64,000 nt of DNA from Hirsutella rhossiliensis (lineage: Eukaryota; Ascomycota; Sordariomycetes; Hypocreales; Ophiocordycipitaceae). Below, piece by piece: positions 55,900 through 64,000 of the stretch; within the stretch, counting starts at the first letter, position 1; every line of letters starts with the position of its first letter. The notes under the pieces were generated by a model. It saw nothing but the letters and a program-made list of their open reading frames with translations. It did not search any database and was not told the origin of the DNA. A program made the position numbers and the translations under genes. The stretch lies in assembly GCF_020360975.1 (NCBI RefSeq), contig NW_025408670.1:62001-126000 (forward strand). The letters run 5' to 3'.

Positions 55900-58332
55900 C
55901 TTATATCCTTTATAGCTTCCTTTTACCCTTCTTACTAAAAAAGCCGATTTTTAACTAACTTTTCTACCCCCTCTCTTATAATAATAATAAAAAATAACTC
56001 TACTATCCCTATAGTCTATAGGACGATTCTCGTAGAGCCCTAAGATTAAGATAAGTAGGTAAATAAGCTATAGGCTTATATAGTTAGAACTATCTATAAT
56101 TTAGTCTTCTTTAATAAGTAGGACCCTCTTAAGCCCCCTCTTTAACCTAGAGTAACGGAATTTATAGAGGGAGCTTCCCTCTTCTCTAAGCTAACCTCTA
56201 TATAATAAAGAGCTTTTTCTACTACCTTAGGTAACTACGAGAGTTATTATAAGGAATACCTTTACGAGATAAAGCTACTAACTACTACTCGTATAATAAT
56301 AACGGAATCTATTAGTACCGTAAAGCTAATCTCTCTTTAAGAGGAAGAGACTCTTAGGTAGTAGCTTTTAAAGCTTAAGACCTTAATAGCTCCCTCGAAG
56401 GGCTATATAACTAACCGTATTAAGAAGACCTATATAGTATACCTAGGAGCCTTTTTTACTAGGAACCTACTAGCTTCTTTGTAGCTAGCTAAGTAAGATA
56501 AAATCCTTAAGGAAGCTAACTAATACTTCCTAATAAAAGCTCTTTCTAGCTAGTAGCTATAGGATATATCTCTACTAATAAAGCCTATTAGTAACGGTTA
56601 CTTAACTATCTTTTAAGAGGCTAGCTAGGAACTAAATAAAGAGGCTACTAGAGTATAATAGTAAGTAGTCTTATTCCTTCGTAGCTAGCACTCGACCTAG
56701 ATAGCTCGACCTACTACCCCTATAGCTACTGCAGCCCTTATTACTACGGCCCTAGCTGCTGCTGCTATAGCTGCCTCCCTTCTATCTCCTCCTCCTTCGA
56801 GAGCCTTAACACCGTCTTTAATAGATACCCTAGTCCTAGCCCTAGCTCCGCCTCTTACTCCGGGCCCGGCCCCGGTCCTATTAGTTAGACCGGCCTAACT
56901 AGTCCCCTAATAGACCTATTAGTCTATTAGTCGAAAAGTTAAGGAACTAGTCGAAATCGAACCTCGTTAAAATTAGTAATAAGGGGTAAAAAGGGGAGGG
57001 TTTTAAGTAGACCTTCTAGATTAAGATAAGGATTTATTAAAGAAACGAAAGACTAAACGAAACAGCTGCCTAGCCTATAAATCCCTAGGCTATCGGTTAT
57101 TATAATACTAGTAGGTCTTTAAGGAAAACCGACCTAAAAGAGTTAATCCTTTAAAGAGGCTATAAGAAATAGTATAATAGTCTCTTAAGGAGGACCCCTT
57201 ATTATAGAAGAAGATAGATAAGATTTAGGTTACTAAGAAATAGTAACTAATAACGCCGCTGCTTTTATATAAGCTATAAATTTAAGGAAAGATCGTTAGT
57301 ATAGTAAATCCGGTATTTATCTTCCCTATAGATTAGTATAACTAACTATTAGGACCCTACGATTATCCCCTATAAAAATTAGCTATCCTTAACTTTAGTG
57401 CTTCCCTTAATATCTATAATATACTCTTACGATTCTAGTTATTTAAGAAGGTATAGAGGGAATACCTTATTACTAGGAAATTAACCGTATAGATAGAGGG
57501 GTATAGAAGGGTAAATTTCACGATAATATTACTTAAAGGGACTATATAAATTCTTCGACGAAAAAGGGTAGCTTTTTACCCTTAACTTTTAACGAGCTTA
57601 ATTTCCTTCTACCTTTATTAAGAGAAAGGAATCTTTTAAGATATAATATCTAAGCCTATAAGGCTAGTCTAAAACAATTAAACGATTAGGCTTATTAAGG
57701 AGAAATTCGGTTAATTTATTCTCGAATTCCGACCTATTCTTAGGAAGGAATCTCTTAAGAAGTTAGCTTTCCCTATTAGGAGGGTAGGTTCTAAGGACCC
57801 TCTTCTAGCAGCCTAAGGAGACGGTCTTCTTTAGCACGTATAACTTAGTTACCCGGCCCCCCTAGCTTTATATAAGCTAGGCTAATAATAGGGCGTACGA
57901 ATAAGGGGCCTAAAGACCGTTAAATATAAATACTATACCTAAGGAAAGACTAAGAGACGAATTTCTAAACGAACCCCTTTATAGCTAGACTAGCTGTATA
58001 AGGAAATTTAGGTTAATTAGACCGACGTCTCTAAGGACTAAGAAAGCTTTATTAGGGTAATGTTTTTTATAGACGCTTTTTTAGGGATAGTTTTCCCCTA
58101 TTTCTTATAGACCTACTTAAGTAAGTATAACTAGTCTACCTTTTAAGACTTTATTAACTTAATAAAATCTTACTTTAGCTACGAGGTAAAGAAGATTAGG
58201 TTTAATAGAGAGCTATTTATAAAAGATATCTTAAATTAGCTATAAAAAAAGGGCATTTTACCCCTCCCTTTAGCACCGAATACCTAGGCCTAGAACGGAG
58301 GGGTAGAAAGATTAAGGGGTGCTATAATAGAA
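55900..58332 (+). pseudogene. Cop-1 gag, protease and integrase (C3), RIP-inactivated
   Basis: One plus frame can be followed for about 800 codons. Gag: VTEFIEGASLFSKL, GNYESYYKEYLYEIKLL, an Ala/Pro-rich linker, and a zinc knuckle CLAYKSLGYRLLQY near 57060 with one Cys left. Protease: AILNFSASLNIYNILLRF near 57380, from the D-S-G-A site. Integrase: TDVSKD*ESFIRVMFFIDAF near 58020 carries the first Asp, KIRFNREL near 58190 is the second Asp as Asn, and PNTQAQNGGVERL near 58285 holds the Glu. Stops are nearly all TAG/TAA for Gln or Trp. It is cut by Cop-2 right after the catalytic Glu. Confidence 0.8.
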
Positions 58333-58900
58333 TCTTAAGGTATATAAGCAAAAGCGGAATTTTAGGAAATTAAGGAATTATATAAGACTATATAATAGAG
58401 GGGAAGAAGGAGTATAAGGTAGGATTTTTAATAGAATTTATTAGTAATATATTAGTATATAGAAGAGGTATTAAAGTTAATAATTCTCTATCTATCTACT
58501 AGCGGACATACTATCTTATATAGATAATTATAGCTAAGCGGAAGAACCTTTTAGGACTGGATTTAGGCTGCCGTATAGCCCTAAGACTAGGGAATTCCGT
58601 GATACCTTAAGTAAATCTAGAAGTATCTTAGTTCTACTAATATTCGTGTTTAAAGGTGGTTGGTCGTGCAGGTATTCTTAAGAGGTCTTAGCTAGCATTC
58701 TAAGCTAGCTCTATTCCTTTGATTCCCGATTATACTATAACCGGCCACCCGTTTAATGCATAATAATATATAAAATAACGAGCGATTCTTACTCTATAGG
58801 ATAAGATTTTGTCTATAATTATTATACTACTTATTAGCTTATATAATTAGGAGAGTATATTATAGCTGCTTTATTTATAGTAGGAACACCGTTCCTTATA
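58333..58900 (-). repeat. Cop-2 3' LTR
   Basis: 568 bp. It retains un-mutated patches such as GTGGTTGGTCGTGCAGG near 58655; a third copy is the solo LTR 25439-26006. Confidence 0.85.
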
Positions 58901-58904
58901 ATAC

Positions 58905-60200
58905 TAAGTCCCCCTTTCCTTTTACTAATATAAAGGAAGCTTTTCCCTAGTAAACTTTAGACTTAATTTCTTTATAGTTAATAAGGAAATCTTTATTCGA
59001 TACTATATACTTAGTAGCTCCGGTATTATAAATAAAATTAAAGATCCTTTTATTCTTATAACTAGGAAATCCTCCTTCTCTTACCTTTAAAACTAATTCC
59101 TTTATTCTAGGAATCGAGGCTTTTAGAGGTCCTAAAAGAAAGTCTTTATTAGTATTTACTATAGGGGTATTTATAGAATTTAAAGTTACCTTTAAATCCT
59201 TATACGTTTATATAAGGGTCGGAGCCTTAGAAAGGTCTATAAGGTCGATATCTAGGTCTATATTTTCTTATAAAGCTATATTTAAGACCTTATTACTATC
59301 GTCCGAATCAGACTCTAGCTCTATAATTCGAGCCTTCCTTTTTTTATTAATAGTAAAAATACTACTAAAAGGGGATTTCTTCTTAGAAGAAGAAGATAAA
59401 GAAGAAGATTTTCTCTTCTTAGAAATTTAAGTCCTATTATCCTTTTTTCCTTTATTTAAAACCTAATAAGTAGGAGCCTTATTTAGGTATAATATATAGC
59501 AATTTACTATAAAATGCCTTGGTTTTTTATATTCCTTATAATAAGGAGTATCTATAGAATTTTTATAGGATTTCTAAGGCTTCCTTTATATTAAGAAGGC
59601 TTTCTCTAAAGATTTATTTATATCCTTTATTCTTCTAGCTTTATCTAAAAGACTAGCTATTAAGGATTTAAAGGTAAACGCTATAGAATTATACTTAAGG
59701 CTCTATATAATATTTATAATATAGCTTCTAAATTCCTTATTAAGGCAATTAAGATTCTATGCTATAAGGATAACTTCCGGAATTTCTATATTATAGGATT
59801 TTAAATCCTTATAGATTTCTTTTACCTTATAAAGGTATTTCTTTAAATTAGAGTCTAAGGGACTAAGATTAAAGAGCTGCTTAATAAGTAGATAATTTAA
59901 CGTAAGGTTCGACGGATTATATAGCTTTTTAAGCTTATCCTATACTTCTTTAGTATTTTTTAGATACCGAATTTATATTAAGGGACTATCTTCGACTTAA
60001 AGGAATATTATAGATAAAGCCTCCGTAGTCTATATATAATTTACTTGCTCTAGAGCAGTAATAAGCTTTTCTTTTATAAGGATAGCTTCTATCCTCGTAG
60101 TCTAAAGAGTATAATTTAAATTTCCCTTAAGTTTAGAGAATTTATATTCTTTCTATCTACCTATTTTATATAAATTCGGTATTATTTCGTTCGTAGGGAT
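58905..60200 (-). pseudogene. Cop-2 Gag-protease, RIP-inactivated
   Basis: One minus frame is open for about 430 codons except for Gln-type stops. Gag-like (UBN2/retrotran_gag-type) helices include NLTLNYLLIKQLFNLSPLDS and YNIEIPEVILIAQNLNCLNK. A zinc knuckle with Tyr for Cys and Asn for His reads YKEYKKPRHFIVNCY near 59510. A Ser/Lys-rich linker follows, then FIYNTGATKYIVSNKDFLIN near 59010, the copia protease active site D-T-G-A with Asp to Asn. The reading ends before any integrase. It packages and processes in an intact element; here it is dead. Confidence 0.8.
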
Positions 60201-60351
60201 CGAGAAGTCTAGGCGGGAGTTTAAGAGCATAGGAAAGTAGAAGAAGTTAAGGGGAATTTCGAAAGGAATTTTTAATTAAATATTTTAACGAGGAATTTTA
60301 AAGGTATAAGTTAATTTCCTAGCTTAAAAGGAGTAAGCCGGGCTTATAACC

Positions 60352-60919
60352 TCTTAAGGTATATAAGTAAAAGCGGAATTTTAGGAAATTAAGGAATTAT
60401 ATAAGACTATATAATAGAGGGGAAGAAGGAGTATAAGGTAGGATTTTTAATAGAATTTATTAGTAATATATTAGTATATAGAAGAGGTATTAAAGTTAAT
60501 AATTCTCTATCTATTTACTAGCGGACATACTATCTTATATAGATAATTATAGCTAAACCGAAGAACCTTTTAAGACTAGATTTAGGCTACCGTATAGCCC
60601 TAAAACTAGGGAATTCCGTGATACCTTAAGTAAATCTAGAAGTATTCCAGTTCTACTAATATTCGTGTTTAAAGGAGGTTAGTCGTGCCGGTATTCTTAA
60701 GAGGTCTTAGCTAGTATTCTAAGCTAGCTCTATTCCTTCGATTCCCGATTATACGATAACCGGCAACCTATTTAATATATAATAATATATAAAATAACGA
60801 GCGATTCTTACTCTATAAGATAAGAATTTATCTATAATTAATATACTACTTATTAGCTTATATAATTAGGAGAGTATATTATAGCTGCTTTATTTATAGT
60901 AGGAACACCGTTCCTTATA
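60352..60919 (-). repeat. Cop-2 5' LTR
   Basis: 568 bp, partner of 58333-58900; slightly more RIP-mutated than that copy (for example GTGGTTGG there is GAGGTTAG here). Confidence 0.85.
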
Positions 60920-60924
60920 TAGAA

Positions 60925-62250
60925 AGGGCCCGTATAATAAGACTTACTATAAGGCTTCTATACGACCTTTAGAGGGAAGTCGTTAAGACTGCCTATTACC
61001 TTCGGAACTAGACCCTAAGGGACCCTAGGGGCCTAAGGGACTATAGGGACCTAGAGACCCTTTTTAAGACCTAAGGAATAGACTAGAAATCTCCCCTCGA
61101 GCTCGTTATAAAGAAGAGGGCCTCGCTAGCCTACCTTTATACTTACGGCTAAACCGACGTCGAAGTAGTCGAGGATAACGCCGACTTCGAAGAAGATCTA
61201 AAAGTAGCTTTCTCTATTAGTCTTCCCGTCTCGACCCCTAAGGGGGTAGGAAAGGCACCTCTCTTAAAGGATTACCTAGCTGCCTTTTTATCCTTACTTT
61301 AAGAAGTAAAGGAAGGTATAGGGCCTAATATAAAAGAAGACTAACCTCTCCCCTATTTCGATCGAAGAGCTTTTACCTAATCTATCCTTTTAAGCTAAGG
61401 AGTAAGAGAAACACCTATACTAATAAAAGGTAGGCTCCTTGCTTTTTTTTAGCTATTTCTACTAGACCGAATATCTCTTTTATAGTCTCCTAGCTAGCTA
61501 AGTATAACTAGAATCCTAGCCCTAGGCACTAAAAAGTAGTAGACTAAGTAATCCTTTATCTCTATTTAACGAGATTATATAGTCTATGCCTAAGAGGGTA
61601 GGGAAGGAAACTAGCTGCCGAAATCTTCCTTTATTTAAGCGATTCGTCCTTTATAGATAATTCCTTAGATAGAAAGAGCTTATAAGGGTATATTATATCC
61701 CTTTTTAAAGGAACTATTGCTTAGAGAGCTTTAAAATAAGCTACTATTACGACTTTAAGTATAGAGGTAGAGCTACTAGCTCTTTTAGAAGCGTTAAAAG
61801 AAGCGATTTTCCTTAGCTAGCTACTAATATCTCTACGACTATAAATTCCGACCCTATTAGCTATAGAATATAATAATATATAGACTATATAGATTCTTAT
61901 AGAGGAAAATAGTAAGCTATTAACCTAGCTATAGTATATCGATATTTACTAGTATTAGTTACGCTAAGAAGTCTAAAAGGGACTTATTTCCGTCTATTAA
62001 GTTCTAATAGTAATAATAAAAGCTAACGGTCTTACGAAGCCCCTACTAAAGTAAAAGCTAGCTATCTTTTTATAGTAAATTAGGCTAGAAGACGTTCGAG
62101 AGAAGCTATCCTTAGAAGCCCGCTTTAAGAGTCTACGAGAGGAGCTAATAGTACGTAGGAGGAAGGAGACGTCTATAGCTAAAGAGAGGAATTAAGACTT
62201 ATCTTAGAGGAGGGCCCCTAGCTTAATTAGAACTTATTCTTCTTAAAGGC
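60925..62250 (+). pseudogene. Cop-1 linker and RNase H (C3), RT deleted
   Basis: After the integrase comes a Glu/Asp/Lys linker (EVVEDNADFEEDLKVAFSIS near 61165). At about 61360 the sequence jumps to the block after RT. RNase H follows: SIEAELLALLEALKEAIFLS near 61760 (the TSSxEAELLAL motif), QYIDIYQYQLRQEVQKG near 61920-61980, and the tail equivalent to the TKPL motif near 62040. It ends at the polypurine side of the 3' LTR. Confidence 0.7.
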
Positions 62251-62472
62251 CCCTTTTAATAGATTTATCCTTAGAGAAGCCCCCCTTTCTTATAGGACTT
62301 AATATCCTCTTTAAGGCCCCTTTTTCTTTAAGTAGGTCTAAAAGAGCCTAGGGCTAAAACCTAGATTTCTTAAGTAGGGGATAAGTATAAACTAAGACCT
62401 CCTCTATACGCTTACCGGCCTAGGTATTTAGCTTTACCCTTTTTATAAGGGTAGGCTATAGCTAAGGGGGTA

Positions 62473-62949
62473 TATCGCGAAGCGTGGCCTAATTTTATAG
62501 TTCTCGGAGATATCCCTTAGTACGAGGGACCTAGGAAGCTAAAAAATAGGTTTTAAGGAAGGAGCTAAAAGGAGGTATAAAGAGGAGGGTAGGGGTAAGA
62601 GGGGAAGTAGAAGTAGCGATAGCTTCTTATAGAGGTAGCGAGAGATAAGACGGATATGCCGGTAACGGCTAGAAAGGAGGGGAAAAACCGGTAAAAAGAT
62701 CGGTAGTCGAAAGGATATTAATAGCTTCTTTAAGTAGGATCTTCTTTATTAATTAAGATACTAAATAAGCATAAAGAAGGGCGTTAGATAGAGGAAAGAA
62801 GGATAATTAAGGTAATATAATAATTACTCCCCTACTATAATTACTACCCTTATAAGATTTAAATATCTCTGCCCTACTTATCCGACCCCTTACTTTTACT
62901 TTTACCTTTATATATTTTATATATACTTTTTATATTTCTCTTTATAAGA
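62473..62949 (+). repeat. Cop-1 3' LTR (C3)
   Basis: 477 bp, ends TTTATAAGA before the AACTA duplication. It keeps a few pre-RIP bases lost in the 5' LTR (for example GCGTGGCC near 62482). Confidence 0.9.
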
Positions 62950-62954
62950 AACTA

Positions 62955-63900
62955 ACGTTAAGTATAATAATATATTTATTATTATTAATAGATTAATAAA
63001 GTATAGATACTTTTTCCTATATAAAAAAGTAAGTAATATAAAAGAGCTAGTATATATATTCCTATAAATAATTATTAGTAATTATAAATAACTAAATAAG
63101 ATTATCTTTAATAAAGAAAGTATATTTATAGCTAAATTTTAGTAAGCCTTTATAGTATAACTAAGGACGAAATATAAGCTTAGTATAGCTTATTACCTAT
63201 AAATAGATAGATAAATAAAACTACTTAATTAAACGCTTAAATAATATTTACGATACTATATTAGTTATAAATAAAACGATAAAGTTAAATAGCTATTAAT
63301 AGTATAACTAGCTTATAATAGCTTAGTTATAGAAATAACTAAGCTCTTACTAGTATATACTAATTATAGATATAACCTAGAAGTATTTAAGGTTACTTAA
63401 TAAAGACTATAAGTAAAATAAGTAATATTATAAGTATATTAGCTATAATAATTATATAAAGAAATATAATAAGAACTTTAATTTATTAAAGAACGAATAT
63501 TTACTTACTATAATCGGAAAAGATTATAAGGACTAATCCTTTAAGATAGGGATATAGTTTACCTTATATAATAAAATATTAAAATAAAATAACTAAGTAA
63601 TAAATTAGATTTTAAGAAACTTTCGCTACTAATAATAATATAGATATACCTAATAGTTTATATCTTATTATTAGAACTAGTACTATATAACGCTAAACTA
63701 TAGAAATAAATTAAAGTTAATAACGATTTAAAATATAAAGTAAAATAAATATTAAATATAAGAAAATAAGGTTAGTAATAAGAATACCTTATTAAGTAAA
63801 AGGGATATAAACTAAAGGAAAATACCTAAGAACTACTTAAGTACCTTAACCTACTATAGTTCTTATAGGAAGGTATAAGTAATAAGCGTAGAATCGGGTA
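62955..63900 (+). pseudogene. Gyp-C pol, third part (G2): integrase core and chromodomain
   Basis: Integrase continues with IFIIINRLTKYRYF near 62980, IIFNKESIFIAKF near 63100 for the second Asp (as Asn), and AYYLQIDRQIKLLNQTLKQY near 63190 for the HPQTDGQTERLNQ block. The chromodomain is recognised near 63775-63850 in EYLIK*KGYKLKEN and LLKYLNLLQFLQE, the classic VKWKGY and NTWEPxxxL pattern with Trp to stop. This defines Gyp-C as a chromovirus-type element. Confidence 0.8.
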
Positions 63901-64000
63901 ATCGATAACGTAAGCGGAAAGATCGGTCGAAGGAGTATAGGGTAGGATTTCGTCCGGAGTTTATAATAAGTATATAAGGGGCTAAATAATATATTAAAAG
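63901..64000. other. Gyp-C sequence downstream of pol, cut by the window edge
   Basis: RIP-mutated sequence after the chromodomain. It should lead to the 3' LTR, and by comparison with 1824-2489 possibly to the antisense Cys-rich gene, but too little is visible to tell. Confidence 0.3.

Larger units (their letters stand above)
58333..60919 (-). mobile_element. Cop-2: short Ty1/copia element with gag and protease only, 2587 bp
   Basis: Two 568-bp LTRs (58333-58900, 60352-60919) flanked by TAGAA (58328-58332, 60920-60924), inserted in the integrase of C3. The internal region of 1451 bp is in sense on the minus strand and codes only for Gag and the start of protease; integrase, RT and RNase H are absent. 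It is therefore a deletion derivative or a natural non-autonomous form. The LTRs keep some CA and TG, so RIP is weaker than in the surrounding C3. Confidence 0.85.
55363..62949 (+). mobile_element. Cop-1 Ty1/copia copy 3 (C3), complete ends, RT deleted
   Basis: LTRs 55363-55839 and 62473-62949, each 477 bp, flanked by a perfect AACTA duplication (55358-55362, 62950-62954). Without the nested Cop-2 element it is about 5.0 kb. The order gag, protease, integrase, RNase H on the plus strand is the Ty1/copia order. RT is missing at the junction near 61360, the same as in C1, so this copy could not have been autonomous. RIP is strong. Confidence 0.9.
44578..64000 (+). mobile_element. Gyp-C Ty3/gypsy copy 2 (G2), split by three insertions, open at the right edge
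   Basis: The pieces are 44578-47119, 54055-55362 and 62950-64000. Together they run from the segment before protease through RT, RNase H, integrase and chromodomain. Insertions are a solo Cop-1 LTR (45593-46067), inverted Gyp-B (47120-54054) and Cop-1 copy C3 (55363-62949). The 3' LTR is not reached before the window ends. RIP is saturated. Confidence 0.85.

Noticed and set aside
1..64000. Mitochondrial origin because of high AT
   Set aside because: Low GC comes from CA/TG loss with CpG kept, and the content is nuclear retroelements.

Overview
The window is a gene desert made of nested, mostly dead transposable elements. It looks like an AT-rich, heterochromatin-type block of a filamentous ascomycete (Pezizomycotina) with very strong repeat-induced point mutation (RIP). 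Outside three short segments, CA and TG dinucleotides are almost absent while TA is everywhere and CG survives. The reading frames of retroelement proteins can still be followed, but they are broken mainly by TAA/TAG at former Gln (CAA/CAG) or Trp (TGG) codons. Because every ATG contains TG, normal start codons are gone too, so the positions given for the decayed genes are approximate. I found no host gene, rRNA or tRNA.

Layout. 1-1823 is part of a large Ty3/gypsy element (Gyp-A). 1824-2957 is an un-mutated gypsy 3' end with its LTR (Gyp-C family). 2958-3461 is a Ty1/copia (Cop-1) 3' remnant. 3538-8882 is a mutated Gyp-C copy holding a solo LTR of another family. 8883-29633 is a Cop-1 copy on the minus strand, split by a 15.3-kb Gyp-A (13285-28634) that itself holds a pogo/Fot1-type DNA transposon (18074-20298, un-mutated) and a solo Cop-2 LTR. 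29157-44577 is a second Cop-1 copy sharing an LTR with the first; it holds a 7-kb Gyp-B (30302-37286) and a 2.7-kb nearly un-mutated non-autonomous LTR element (41291-43966). 44578 to the end is a second Gyp-C copy, split by a solo Cop-1 LTR, a minus-strand Gyp-B (47120-54054) and a third Cop-1 copy (55363-62949), which contains a small gag-protease-only Cop-2 element (58333-60919). Target-site duplications support most of these boundaries.

Function. All recognisable genes are retroelement gag, protease, RT, RNase H, integrase and chromodomain sequences, plus one decayed DDE transposase. The most interesting content is accessory. There is a long open frame antisense to Gyp-B between pol and the 3' LTR, present in two copies. 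A decayed Cys-rich/coiled-coil gene lies antisense beside the polypurine tract of the un-mutated Gyp-C end. Two unrecognised frames lie between integrase and the 3' LTR of Gyp-A. One RT-deleted copia form is shared by two copies, and a non-autonomous element shares termini, primer-binding site and polypurine tract with Gyp-A.
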